Source: Prosapia bicincta
Taxonomy: Eukaryota; Arthropoda; Insecta; Hemiptera; Cercopidae
DNA length: 64,000 nt
Direction: 5' to 3'
NCBI GenBank assembly: GCA_036971475.1
Contig: JBAIZL010000006.1
Location: 66,893,398-66,957,397 of the forward strand
The notes under the pieces: model-generated
Database searches by the model: none
What the model was told of the DNA's origin: nothing
Seen by the model: the letters and a program-made list of their open reading frames with translations, nothing else
Program-made: the position numbers and the translations under genes
In this document: in pieces, positions 1 through 12,541 of the stretch
Position numbering within the stretch: the stretch's first letter is position 1
Layout: each line of letters begins with the position of its first letter

Positions 1-2622
1 AATAGTAACAATAGATCACACTATGACGTACAGCAGTTACAGCAGATAAATTAGGTTAAAACATGATCAGTTACAGTTTTCTTTCTGAGGGTAGGTCAGT
101 TTGGTACTCTATTTACTGTACATTAAAAGTTAAAATGCTGTTGATTTCAAGAAAAGTCAAAAATATCAATTTTAAAATAAATCAAATTAAATGAGTGTTT
201 AGCAATAAAATATGATTCTATTTTTATTGGTGAATTAATGGTTATAATGCAATACAAATGGAATTAGGTCAAGTTGTTTTAATTTGAGCATTAGGAAACC
301 ATAATAGCGTGGTTAGAATTCAGAAATTAATTTGTTCGTACAACGTAAAAGAAGGTAGAAATAGTATTGGGAGACGCAATCATATAAAATCAACCGAATA
401 GATGAATAAAAATATTTATATAAAACAATACTGTAAAGTTTTCTTCCAATGTAAAGTAATTTCATTTGCAATAAAAACTACACAATTTAAATTGAATATA
501 TTTATAACAATTTTGTTTGGCATTTTATAATACTGATATTCCTATAATGTTAAACTAGTATTTTATAAAAATAACTAATACATATTGACGCTACTAAGCC
601 CAGCAAACTCTATATTGCCAATTATCATTTAAACAATTGAGAAATAATTATCGCTATAACTTTATTGTTATTTTATGTGATTTATGAAAAATATTTAATA
701 TATATTCTTATATTCATTAAAATTTACCAATATTATAGCCTGCTGCAAATTTAAATAGAAAAAATTCTTCGTTAAATAAATATATTTTTCAAACATATCA
801 CAAATTATAATATAAAAGCCATATACATCAATATGAAAAACACCTTGAAAACAGTTTTAAGAAAACATATAATAGCACGAATAAAAATTGAAAATTCGAG
901 GCTTTAAAATGTATATTTCATTTTAAAATAGTTTAGACATAATTTCTAAATGACCCTGTGAATAGTAAAGGAAGAGGTGTATGATTTCCCCAGTTACTTG
1001 TAAGATAACATATGATAGTCATTTGGGTAACAGGTGTTAAGAATGTCGCTCAGCAACACTGGAATGTTTCATTAAAATCAACGTTTGCCGGTGGGTTTAG
1101 CAGGTGGTTTCGTTCTAGCTACATCTCAATGCCATCTTCTTCGAATTGTTTAATTCAAATTAGTTACATTTATTGTGTTTATTAACAAATGAGTAAGTTT
1201 AATGTGCTAAGGCTTAAACAATGTTTTTCTATAAAAACATTTAAAATTTTATATAATTATTAGGCAAAAGTTTTTGAAAAATGTTTTAAGCTGTTTTAAA
1301 ACACTCAATCTATTTCTCTGTTTTCACTCGTATGATGACATTACTTACACGTTGCTAATTCTATTGGACTCATGTAAACTAGACACGCCTAGTTAGTTTA
1401 TAAACAATGATTTTCTTATAGTAAATGGTTCGAAGCCAAGAAACACAAATTAGCAGTAGCCTACTAACATAAATCGCAAAAAATACGAAATACATCATTA
1501 CGATAACTAAACGAAAGAAAGTTCTTAATACTTGTATATTCAGTATTGTTAAAAAGGACTAATTCTTTTAAATAATCTACACCTCCTATTTTTATCCTTT
1601 TTCGAAAGTAATAATATCCTCATTTAATGTCACGCTATTTTCTGGTTGATAAACGCTGTTTCTTCCAGCACAGATAAAATATTAACATACGAAAATCTAT
1701 GGTTTTTTAGCTCTTGTTTCTTTCTAAATTCCTAGCGTTCTACCTGAGCGTTCTTTCTTAGCGTTCTCCCTTAGGTTACTACCCCGTCTCTGGTACTCTT
1801 TTAGCCTCTCGAAACTAACACCACTTCAACACTGTTTAACACTGATAAAGTGCTATATACTAAATTTTTTTTTGTATTGCCACCAAACAGCCGGTAATTG
1901 GCGCACGTAGTTGCTAATGGTTCGATTGAGGGCAGCACGCTACGGTACCCGTTTGTTATCACATGTTCTCTACGTACTTGATTTTTCCGGTATTTTTAAA
2001 TTAAAAATTGCAATTCAAGTACGGAGTCGAGTAAGAGAAGCCAAAGGGTGCGTTTCGCAAGGAACCTGGCAGGAACCGGCAGTGCTAGCGGTGACCAAGG
2101 CTTCAATCTTCGATAGATCGGATTTACCCCAAAGAATTCAGCTACGAAGGTAACGCTTGTATATTAATACAACGGCACAAAAAGGTAGAGTATTCAGTAT
2201 TTTAAATTTAGAGATATAACCTATATTATAAGTAAGCGCACAGACCACGGCCAGAGGAAGGCTATTTGTTAAATTTTTTTTTAGGGGGGCTTTCTAAATT
2301 TAATTTTGGGGCATAACTGATTTATTGCGCCTTCCTACTGCGCTGTGATTATACCTTTCATTGATCTTTGGTTTTCAGAGCAAACGTTTAGAATTTAAAA
2401 CCGATAATTATAATATATTTCGAATAGGCTGTATAAGAAATGAGAGTTGAAACATTAAAAGAGGAATTAAATTGAAGGAGGAATATTCATAAAAAGAATT
2501 AAGTTAAATTAAATTATAAAAGTAAATATTCAGAGAAAATACAGAATTCTGATTTAAAAAGCACCAAAGCACAGAGTAAGAGCTTTAATGTTACCACTTC
2601 TATCGTCTTATAACAATGTTAT
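1..2622. other. AT-rich non-coding DNA
   Basis: I see no convincing gene, RNA or mobile element here. The stretch is strongly AT-rich with many short A and T runs. A small GC-richer patch at about 2,040-2,150 carries an 80-codon frame on the plus strand ending in TAA at 2,151. The frame has neither a recognisable motif nor a clear acceptor, so I do not call it a gene. Confidence 0.6.
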
Positions 2623-2672
2623 ATAGATCTAATAAGTATGCGATCTAATAAGTATATAGATCTAATAAGTAT
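2623..2672. repeat. 17-bp tandem repeat, three copies
   Basis: The 14-bp core GATCTAATAAGTAT begins at 2,625, 2,642 and 2,659, an exact 17-bp spacing. The spacers between cores differ slightly. It is a small minisatellite with no sign of function. Confidence 0.85.
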
Positions 2673-5600
2673 CATTATTCGTACTTACAGCAATGAAATG
2701 ATTAAACTACTGATGAGAATGTATCCATATTTTCAGGCTTTCATTTGGTTGCTTTTCGGAAGCAATGTTGAAATGTCCCAATAACTTGAAAAAGTCTAAA
2801 CATCTGAACGTCTATATTGTGTAATTTGTTAAGTTTTTAAACAATTTTTTCATTTAGTTTCTTTTGATTTTTGTGTCGGGATACTTGTATTTTTTATCAA
2901 GTCTCTATAGGATTTGCGTCCTACAACACAACTAATTAATTTCGTTTTATATTGCTTATTATATGCAATTAGTTAACCATGACAAATTAATTACTGAGCG
3001 TTTAAAGTGTAACAAAAGAAGCAGGATTTCAGTCTACATAAAATACCAACGAGAAGAATTTGTGGAATGAAGCGAAGAAGGTTGTGTTTGGATTTTAGAA
3101 TTTGTAGAATGTTTTAACAAGTTCTGGATAAATTACTATTTTAATTAACTTTGGACACATTCTGTTTAATTTTCTTTTATCTAAATAAAACTGTTGCCTA
3201 ATGTGATTTAGTTTTATTTACTTTAAGCTCACTTATTTCGTGAAGAGTACATATCAATTTATTTTTAGCATAGTAGGTCACCGGAACTGTTGGTATTTGC
3301 TCTGAGCTCATAAAATGTTTAAATAACGAAGGCCTGTAATTACTTTTATAAAAGGAGTTTCAAAACAATGGCATTATCAATAATGATGATAGCCAATGTC
3401 ATACATTATATATAAACTATATTTATAAAAATACTGTTATAGAGTTATACTTTAAATCCATTTATTTAATGTATATGGTTTAATTTATAAAATTGTTTTA
3501 GAAAGTTTCTTTTACTTTTCAAGTATTTTTATTTCATTAAAAAAATTACCTTGTCTTTTCTAGTCAGGTACTTGTATTTTAATAATACAATTTTATATTT
3601 TGCAAGTTATTATTGTTGTTTAGTTGCCGTTATTACATACATTTGATCATAAATAAATTTTAACTTAATAAAATATCTTTTGTATACAGTAGATGTTCTC
3701 GAATTCGTTACTTTTAGGACCGAGGGCGTGAAGAATTCGAGAATGAGATGAATTACGAAAGTCGTGATATTAACATGTAATTGTGGATAAATATAACACA
3801 AAAATAGCTGATATTACAGAAAATAAAGATAACACAATTCGGAATCGAAGAAAGAGACATTGATTTAAAGATAAAAATCAGCAAAAGTAAATTTAAAAAA
3901 CAAATATGAACAAACCAAAGTAATCGGTATTATAATAATACAAATTAATTATCACAATTAATATAACTGTAGAAAGGGCATATCTAATCTTGGAGGTTGT
4001 AATTTTTAATATGAACAACCGCAAAAAAGAGTTACAAAATACATAAAGATAGAATTTTATAAATGAATTTTTCTTGTATATAAAGACCTTTTCCTTCTAA
4101 ACTAAAATCACTTTAACGTAAACAAAAAAACGTCTATGCTGAAGGTAATTGACAAATTAATAGCATTTGAATCAGGTTTGTATTCTAGCCGTTTTAAAAG
4201 CATTATATTTAAATAATATAAACAAAGAATTGTAACAAGCGTTCAGAGATTTCGTTGGCTCCAATTATTACACAATTTACTAAAACATTTGACCTTTTTG
4301 AAACGTAGGTAAACCTTGATTACTGATATTTTAAACAAATATTTAAAATATAGTTTTAATGTTTGCACACATGATATCAATTGTAAAATGATAAAACTAA
4401 AGCAATTAAGTAAAAAACCACGCCGCTCAAGAATGAGGGAAGTATATAATGAATGCAGCTTTGCGATACCGATAATTCACAATCTGTCAAACCCAAGGAA
4501 ATATAATTAGAATCGGAGAAGGTAATTGGAAAAACCAACTTCAAATGGGAACTATAATCCCGGATTTGTTGAGGTTAATTGATATTTGTCAGCCAGTTTG
4601 TTGGATGCATTGGTACGTTAGTCTCGTTTAATCAGAACATACGTAAACCTAATGTATACTTAGGCCAGCTGAGTTTCAACAGTGATGGATTCAACGCATT
4701 TTGTACTTTCATAAAATAATTACCAGAACTAATGTAAACACATTTTCAGCTCCTGAACCGATTTTTTATTTTAAAAACATTATTCCATTTCAATTCTTTA
4801 GTTTTTACAACAGTAAAATTAAAACAGTTAACTCTAAAGAGATTACTACACATTAGTTTATTAAAGCAACCAGCACTGGTTTTCCTTTACACTACTACAC
4901 TAGTTTGAGTAGTAGCCAAGCACATATGAAGGCAATATCATCGTCGAAACTACTCAGTGAGTGAACAGTTTTAATTTTTAGCGTTGTGAATTGTTCTCAC
5001 TAGCTAGGCTCTACTTAATAATTTTAATATTAATATTTTATTATATTTAAAATTCATATTATTGCAAAGATGATATTCAGCCTTTTAATGACAAGAAAAT
5101 AACAAATAAAGGAAGAAAATACCCGTTTTGAGGAGAAAATCTTTTGTCTCGCCCTAATAAGGCTAATCTAAGAGATCATTCAGGGAAAAGACTTCTGTAT
5201 CTTCCTATAGAGAGCAGTGGGTGAATGGGTCTGGTCAACACAAAAAGAATACATTATAGGAATAGATTATTTAATAGAAGCTTTAATAGAATCCAAATAA
5301 TATAGTTATAAATAAAAGCACGTCGTTAGTAGACAACTTTCTTATATGATAAAAAGTTTAATGGTAAGAAATTTTATTTAACGAACATAATTTAAATATG
5401 CTTTTTAAAAGTGTCAATCGGGACTAAGGAAATTTCCATATAGAAAATATCGATATAGATGTATAGGACATTAAGATTAATATTTTATAGATTTGCATTA
5501 CGACCTATTGGAATATAAATTATTGTATCTATCAGCTGATACAAAAATTATTGGTAACATTTAAACCTAATAATCGAAAATAAGTGTAGTAAAATATTCA

Positions 5601-5838
5601 ACTTTTAAACAATTTAGGCTAAATGCAATTGTGATATAGGTATATTTAGATTTTATAAGGATAAAGCATTGCATCCTGGATATATCAGTTTTATAATTAC
5701 GCCAACAATATTTGTAAAGTTTACAGGTAGAAATATTTGCAAAAAAGAAATTCATAGCAAATGCCCATTAACTTGTAAAACCTCCATTGACGAAAGCTTA
5801 TTATTATTATTAGCTCGAAAACTCCTATTCAATTTCAA

Positions 5839-5843
<5 letters not shown>
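2673..5843. other. AT-rich non-coding DNA
   Basis: No gene can be supported. Short open frames (for example 3,610-3,801 minus and 4,316-4,510 plus) are AT-rich, lack motifs and are the length expected by chance in such DNA. Confidence 0.55.

Positions 5844-5880
<37 letters not shown>
5844..5880. repeat. (TA)n microsatellite
   Basis: An uninterrupted TA dinucleotide run of about 37 bases. Open frames crossing it on both strands simply read the repeat as alternating Tyr-Ile and are not genes. Confidence 0.95.
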
Positions 5881-5882
<2 letters not shown>

Positions 5883-7077
5883 TCACTTTTGAAAAACATC
5901 TACTTCTCTGTAAATCCCTAATAATTCTCCACATAATTGCCCACATTATTTCTCGTATTCATTCAATAAGCCCATATTAGTTTCCAACGCCATAATGATT
6001 CCCAAAAGCGTATGGTCTCTATTAACTCGCTCTGTAACATTTTGAAAGATTTTTATTAATTTAGAAAACTGGAAAAAATATACAAAAACTTAGTTAACTA
6101 TAAACTCTATTATTTACAAAACCCATATTTTCTAAAACCCTAATCATTTAATATCCTTTTTTATTTTGCAGAAACCTTACTAATTATAAAACCCTTTTTA
6201 AACCATTGAATGTCTACAATTGATCGTGAAATAATCTTTCATAACACAAATCTTCCTGAAATATTCTTTAAATTGTTACTACAGATTCAGACAAACCTTT
6301 GGCCCAAGTATAAAGGCAGTTAACGTTGACGGGAAGAGCTCTACTGAGAATAAGAAAAACATTGTTTAGGAACATAATATTTATGAAATTATGTTAAAAT
6401 TCAAGAAAAACTTGAAAACATGTCATAGAGAACTGGGTGAGAGATTGACGTTTACAATTCGGGATGATCGGTGTATAGCGAACTCAAAGCAATTGTCCAA
6501 CGGCTTAATACGCATAGTATAAAGAGAAAAAAGAGAGAGAGAGCGTATTTCAATTACTTTTATGAGATTACTTCAACATATTAAAATATTATATAGCTTT
6601 CATAAAATGTACCTCCTAGCAAATTTAATACTACTAGAGTTCTCCTAAGCACAGCAGATGTATGTTTGTAACTGAGCCAGACTCAACACGGCTTGAATAA
6701 ATCGTACCATATTTAGTCCTAAATAAAATCAGTTTGATTAGTCCGTCCCTCCTGCCCCCAAGTATAAACCGAACATATCACAAGTAGAGGAGATATTAGT
6801 TACGCTATCTGTATATTTAGTTCTACAATTTATTTAAACTTTACTTCAACAGGTTTAGCATTAGTTCTAATTTATAGTCATTTCATATCAGGAATATATT
6901 CCGAAACATAATGCACTCACTGACTGCTTCCGTAGCAACAACATTATTCTTAATATGTTAATTTTCAAATGCTAAACAATTCTCTTATGATATTCCTTTC
7001 TTCTTTGTGGTGTTCTCAAAAAGAGTCTTTATCTAACGACTTTGATTGATGTTCAGTAAGACTCTGTTAGGAATTGT
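5881..7077. other. AT-rich non-coding DNA
   Basis: Nothing identifiable. A short GA run lies near 6,531-6,542. The 3' part becomes C/T-rich as it approaches the 39-bp satellite. Confidence 0.55.
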
Positions 7078-7132
7078 CTCGTAATTCCATTGTAAAAGCT
7101 CTCCATATATATCCTTCGTAAATGTTTTGTAA
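7078..7132. repeat. Degenerate left flank of the 39-bp satellite
   Basis: Short words resembling parts of the satellite monomer (ATCCTTCGTAAATG, TTTTGTAATTATCC) occur here without a regular 39-bp register. They look like older, decayed copies at the array edge. Confidence 0.6.
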
Positions 7133-10100
7133 TTATCCTTCGTAACATCCTTTGTAAACAATCTTCCTATAATGTCCTTCGTAACATCCTTTGTAAACAA
7201 TCATCCTATAATATCCTTCGTAGCATCCTTTGTAAACAATCTTCGTATAATGTCCTTCGTAACATCCTTTGTAAACAATCATCCTATAATATCCTTCGTA
7301 GCATCCTTTGTAAACAATCTTCCTATAATGTCCTTCGTAACATCCTTTGTAAACAATCTTCCTATAATGTCCTTCGTAACATCCTCTGTAAACAATCATC
7401 CTATAATGTCCTTCGTAACATCCTTTGTAAACAATCATCCTATAATATCCTTCGTAGCATCCTTTGTAAACAATCTTCCTATAATGTCCTTCGTAACATC
7501 CTTTGTAAACAATCTTCCTATAATGTCCTTCGTAACATCCTTTGTAAACAATCTTCCTATAATGTCCTTCGTAACATCCTTTGTAAACAATCATCCTATA
7601 ATGTCCTTCGTAACATCCTTTGTAAACAATCATCCTATAATATCCTTCGTAGCATCCTTTGTAAACAATCTTCGTATAATGTCCTTCGTAACATCCTTTG
7701 TAAACAATCTTCCTATAATGTCCTTCGTAACATCCTTTGTAAACAATCTTCCTATAATGTCCTTCGTAACATCCTTTGTAAACAATCATCCTATAATGTC
7801 CTTCGTAACATCCTTTGTAAACAATCATCCTATAATATCCTTCGTAGCATCCTTTGTAAACAATCTTCCTATAATGTCCTTCGTAACATCCTTTGTAAAC
7901 AATCTTCCTATAATGTCCTTCGTAACATTCTTTGTAAACAATCATCCTATAATGTCCTTCGTAACATCCTTTGTAAACAATCATCCTATAATATCCTTCG
8001 TAGCATCCTTTGTAAACAATCTTCGTATAATGTCCTTCGTATCATCCTTTGTAAACAATCATCCTATAATGTCCTTCGTAACATCCTTTGTAAACAATCA
8101 TCCTATAATATCCTTCGTAACCTCCTTTGTAAACAATCTTCGTATAATGTCCTTCGTAACATCCTTTGTAAACAATCACCCTATAATATCCTTCGTAGCA
8201 TCCTTTGTAAACAATCTTCCTATAATGTCCTTCGTAACATCCTTTGTAAACAATCTTCCTATAATGTCCTTCGTAACATCCTTTGTAAACAATCATCCTA
8301 TAATGTCCTTCGTAACATCCTTTGTAAACAATCATCCTATAATATCCTTCGTAGCATCCTTTGTAAACAATCTTCCTATAATGTCCTTCGTAACATCCTT
8401 TGTAAACAATCATCCTATAATATCCTTCGTAGCATCCTTTGTAAACAATCTTCGTATAATGTCCTTCGTATCATCCTTTGTAAACAATCATCCTATAATG
8501 TCCTTCGTAACATCCTTTGTAAACAATCATCCTATAATATCCTTCGTAACATCCTTTGTAAACAATCTTCGTATAATGTCCTTCGTAACATCCTTTGTAA
8601 ACAATCACCCTATAATATCCTTCGTAGCATCCTTTGTAAACAATCTTCCTATAATGTCCTTCGTAACATCCTTTGTAAACAATCATCCTATAATGTCCTT
8701 CGTAACATCCTTTGTAAACAATCATCCTATAATATCCTTCGTAGCATCCTTTGTAAACAATCTTCGTATAATGTCCTTCGTAACATCCTTTGTAAACAAT
8801 CTTCCTATAATGTCCTTCGTAACATCCTTTGTAAACAATCTTCCTATAATGTCCTTCGTAACATCCTTTGTAAACAATCATCCTATAATGTCCTTCGTAA
8901 CATCCTTTGTAAACAATCATCCTATAATATCCTTCGTAGCATCCTTTGTAAACAATCTTCGTATAATGTCCTTCGTAACATCCTTTGTAAACAATCTTCC
9001 TATAATGTCCTTCGTAACATCCTTTGTAAACAATCTTCCTATAATGTCCTTCGTAACATTCTTTGTAAACAATCATCCTATAATGTCCTTCGTAACATCC
9101 TTTGTAAACAATCATCCTATAATATCCTTCGTAGCATCCTTTGTAAACAATCTTCGTATAATGTCCTTCGTATCATCCTTTGTAAACAATCATCCTATAA
9201 TGTCCTTCGTAACATCCTTTGTAAACAATCATCCTATAATATCCTTCGTAACCTCCTTTGTAAACAATCTTCGTATAATGTCCTTCGTAACATCCTTTGT
9301 AAACAATCACCCTATAATATCCTTCGTAGCATCCTTTGTAAACAATCTTCCTATAATGTCCTTCGTAACATCCTTTGTAAACAATCTTCCTATAATGTCC
9401 TTCGTAACATCCTTTGTAAACAATCATCCTATAATGTCCTTCGTAACATCCTTTGTAAACAATCATCCTATAATATCCTTCGTAGCATCCTTTGTAAACA
9501 ATCTTCCTATAATGTCCTTCGTAACATCCTTTGTAAACAATCATCCTATAATATCCTTCGTAGCATCCTTTGTAAACAATCTTCGTATAATGTCCTTCGT
9601 ATCATCCTTTGTAAACAATCATCCTATAGTGTCCTTCGTAACATCCTTTGTAAACAATCATCCTATAATATCCTTCGTAACATCCTTTGTAAACAATCTT
9701 CGTATAATGTCCTTCGTAACATCCTTTGTAAACAATCACCCTATAATATCCTTCGTAGCATCCTTTGTAAACAATCTTCCTATAATGTCCTTCGTAACAT
9801 CCTTTGTAAACAATCATCCTATAATGTCCTTCGTAACATCCTTTGTAAACAATCATCCTATAATATCCTTCGTAGCATCCTTTGTAAACAATCTTCGTAT
9901 AATGTCCTTCGTAACATCCTTTGTAAACAATCTTCCTATAATGTCCTTCGTAACATCCTTTGTAAACAATCTTCCTATAATGTCCTTCGTAACATCCTTT
10001 GTAAACAATCATCCTATAATGTCCTTCGTAACATCCTTTGTAAACAATCATCCTATAATATCCTTCGTAGCATCCTTTGTAAACAATCTTCGTATAATGT

Positions 10101-10652
10101 CCTTCGTAACATCCTTTGTAAACAATCTTCCTATAATGTCCTTCGTAACATCCTTTGTAAACAATCTTCCTATAATGTCCTTCGTAACATCCTTTGTAAA
10201 CAATCATCCTATAATGTCCTTCGTAACATCCTTTGTAAACAATCATCCTATAATATCCTTCGTAGCATCCTTTGTAAACAATCTTCGTATAATGTCCTTC
10301 GTAACATCCTTTGTAAACAATCATCCTATAATATCCTTCGTAGCATCCTTTGTAAACAATCTTCCTATAATGTCCTTCGTAACATCCTTTGTAAACAATC
10401 TTCCTATAATGTCCTTCGTAACATCCTTTGTAAACAATCATCCTATAATGTCCTTCGTAACATCCTTTGTAAACAATCATCCTATAATATCCTTCGTAGC
10501 ATCCTTTGTAAACAATCTTCGTATAATGTCCTTCGTATCATCCTTTGTAAACAATCATCCTATAATGTCCTTCGTAACATCCTTTGTAAACAATCATCCT
10601 ATAATATCCTTCGTAACATCCTTTGTAAACAATCTTCGTATAATGTCCTTCG
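7133..10652. repeat. 39-bp satellite, about 90 copies
   Basis: A head-to-tail array with a strict 39-bp period. Each monomer is made of related parts that begin TCCTTCGTAACA, TCCTTTGTAAACAATCT and TCCTATAATG, which suggests an older 10-17-bp ancestor. Few positions vary: ATA/ATG, ACA/GCA/TCA, CAT/CTT and CCT/CGT. The same variant combinations recur, so the array grew by duplicating blocks. Because 39 is 13 codons, whole reading frames stay open: 7,172-10,681 on the plus strand (see the separate entry) and several shorter ones on the minus strand. The minus-strand frame is cut by TGA wherever the TCATCC variant occurs (for example 8,041, 8,470, 9,172, 9,601). I read this as non-coding satellite DNA. 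I do not recognise the family. Confidence 0.95.
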
Positions 10653-10681
10653 TTAACGTCTTTCGTAGGCTTCCTTTGTAA
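7172..10681 (+). other. 1,169-codon open frame made of 13-residue repeats, probably not a gene
   Basis: The frame starts with ATG at 7,172 and encodes 89 copies of a 13-residue unit close to MSFVTSFVNNHPI, then a 12-residue tail ending in a stop at 10,679-10,681. It stays open because the satellite period is three times 13 and the consensus has no stop in this phase. Nearly all variation between units changes the amino acid (Met/Ile, Thr/Ala/Ser, His/Leu, Pro/Arg, Ser/Phe). Only one silent variant (CAT to CAC) is obvious. That is the opposite of what selection on a protein would leave. There is no signal peptide, no recognised domain and no promoter. A transcribed or translated repeat cannot be excluded without RNA data. 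Confidence 0.3.
7913..10174. repeat. Higher-order repeat: two copies of a 29-monomer block (1,131 bp each)
   Basis: Rare variants recur exactly 1,131 bp apart: ACATTC at about 7,923 and 9,054, ATCATCC at 8,041/9,172 and 8,470/9,601, and AACCTCC at 8,119/9,250. Comparing translated monomers gives the same order of types across monomers 20-48 (7,913-9,043) and 49-77 (9,044-10,174). The one difference I found is a G in place of A near 9,629. This is a recent tandem duplication inside the array. Within each block the ATCATCC marker also recurs at 429 bp (11 monomers), pointing to older internal duplications. Confidence 0.9.
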
Positions 10682-10932
10682 TAGAACTTCGAAAACTTTT
10701 CATGAGAATGGTAGTTAATGTCCGTTCCTAAAATTATGTTAGCGTTACTCATAAATGATTTTTATAAGCGATCTTCTTAAAAGTCCTTCGTAAAGATTTC
10801 CTAAGCACCTTTCTTAACGACCGTTGTAAATTATTTGTAAACATCCTTTATAAATTACCTTTATACACGTCCTTCATAATGTCCTTTGTAAATGCTCTTT
10901 GTTAAACGTCTCTCCTAATGCCCTTCGCAAAT
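10653..10932. repeat. Degenerate right flank of the 39-bp satellite
   Basis: Broken copies of the monomer words (GTCCTTCGTAAAG, GTAAACATCCTTTATAAA, GTCCTTCATAATG, TGCCCTTCGC) continue for about 280 bp with irregular spacing. The average step is closer to 13-17 bp than 39 bp, which fits a shorter ancestral unit. Confidence 0.75.
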
Positions 10933-12150
10933 ATTTTATAGGAAGGAGTGCAAATATTGTATTGGAGTACGTTTTTTTTTTAATTTTTCGCAAATTATTT
11001 TAAAATGAATGAGTAAAAGAGGATATTTATTGAATTATTAAGGAAAGTTAAATAATGCAAACGCTATAATATAGTGTACTAAAAAGTAAATAATTCGCCT
11101 TTAGAGTGAAACAATAAACTACGAGAAAATAATTAATCATACATACATGAGAAAATGGTGTGCAGGAAGGGCTATACAAACAACAGAAAATGAAGATGAC
11201 GTTACTAAAATGGAAGTACACAGTTTTATAAATGAAGTGAATAGCCGTCATATATATCCTCAGACATATGAAATATTTACAAGAAAAGACAACGAGAAAC
11301 TTATCTGTCATAGAACTGGGGAAACTGGGGGCCATGAATAAACAAACCAAATACAGAGCATGTTCTCGTTGGTACAAAAGCAGAAAATAATAAATTTGAA
11401 AGGGATACCGAAGCTGTACATGTAAAAAAATTAATATTTAGGTTGAACAAATAGCTACACCAACAGCGAATAAAAACGCTAGGCCAGGTACGGGTAAACA
11501 AACAAGAAAGGGTTTTGAGATTTCTACTGAAATAGGTCATGCTACCTAATTGTTGTACAGAAAGTTGTCATAAGTTGAACCGATAAAAAAATATTATTTA
11601 TTATTGATTAGGTAGTTGCATCATCAAGTAAGTTTTTTTTCTAAACATATGACTAAATAATTTCCACCGAGTTAAAATTATAAATTCAATATAAATAATC
11701 AAGTTGCAAATCATGTTTATTTAAACGCTCGGATGAAGTATAAATTAATCAGAATAGGAATGTGGTGTATAAAATTAACTTCCTGGAGTGTAATGCGTCT
11801 TATATGGGTGAGACTAAGAGACAGGTTGGTGTTCGTGAATAGTTGTAAGAGAGATAATACTTTTCCTCTTGTGTTTTCTTTGACCATAGTAAAAGGTTCG
11901 GGCATAAATTTGATTTTGGAAATTCTATTTTACTGAATAATGAGACCATTCGGAGGAGGAAGACTTATTCTGAAGTTTTTCATATTATTAAAAAAATAAA
12001 AGTAATAACACTAAAACTTATTTTGAGAAGTTATACAATATGTATAAGTCGTTGTAACAGTTAAATACATCCAAGAATTAATGTTTAATTGGTGATAATT
12101 GAATGTTTTTGATCTTTGTGGTTTGTTTTATTTTATTTTGTTATTCGTGT
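10933..12150. other. AT-rich DNA; one small ATG-started frame noted
   Basis: No gene can be supported with confidence. A 64-codon frame on the plus strand at 11,147-11,341 starts with ATG and begins MRKWCAGRAIQTTENEDDVT. It is polar and has no recognised motif. Nearby frames on the minus strand are longer but look like chance translations. I see no splice sites or promoter that would select one of them. Confidence 0.45.
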
Positions 12151-12194
12151 ATGTATGTGGGTGTGGTTGTGGGTGTGGGTGTGGGTGTGTGTGT
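12151..12194. repeat. G-rich (GGGTGT)n tract
   Basis: An imperfect GGGTGT hexanucleotide repeat running into GT repeats. GGG runs fall at 12,159-12,161, 12,171-12,173, 12,177-12,179 and 12,183-12,185, enough for an intramolecular G-quadruplex with loops of 9, 3 and 3 bases. It is not the insect telomere repeat TTAGG. Confidence 0.85.
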
Positions 12195-12485
12195 TGCAAC
12201 GAACCCCCCTAACCCTTCGCTAACCTGCACTTAACCACCTCTCTACGGTTAAATATGCACCTAAACGCATGCAACGACACGCCGTCCTAATTTTCTAGTA
12301 CCCCCCACTGCTAACTAATAGTGTAAGGGGTATAGAGTTATAATGCCTGTTTTTGTTAGTTGAAAAGATACATATTAGCATTAACAATAATCACATACAT
12401 TATATCTTACCATGTGCTATTAGTAACAGGTGATCCAGGTTGGGCCGTGCAAAATATAATCCTGCTTAACTTTATTTTTTTATAG
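12195..12485. other. Non-coding DNA with C-rich start
   Basis: The first 120 bases after the G-rich tract are C-rich and GC-richer than the surroundings. No frame or RNA is recognisable. Confidence 0.5.
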
Positions 12486-12541
12486 GCTCCTGTGTTACCT
12501 TTAAGCAGCATCTGCTAGTGGATTTTGTCCATGGACTTTGA
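12486..12541 (+). CDS. Possible terminal exon (weak)
   Basis: A T-rich tract ending TTTTTTTATAG places an acceptor at 12,484-12,485. The next bases, read in the frame beginning TCC at 12,488, give SCVTFKQHLLVDFVHGL and then TGA at 12,539-12,541. The other two frames stop early. I recognise no family. The call rests only on the acceptor and a short open frame, so it may be chance. Confidence 0.2.

Noticed and set aside
1427..1443. B-box-like GGTTCGAAGCC suggesting a tRNA or SINE
   Set aside because: The flanking bases do not form a T-arm and no A box is found upstream.
7133..10480. Minus-strand frames of 123-292 codons repeating KIVYKGCYEGHYR
   Set aside because: Antisense reading of the 39-bp satellite, interrupted at each TCATCC variant.
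7133..10652. Possible CRISPR array
   Set aside because: The repeats are contiguous with no unique spacers and the context is eukaryotic.
12151..12194. Telomere-like repeat
   Set aside because: The unit GGGTGT differs from the insect TTAGG repeat and the tract is short and internal.
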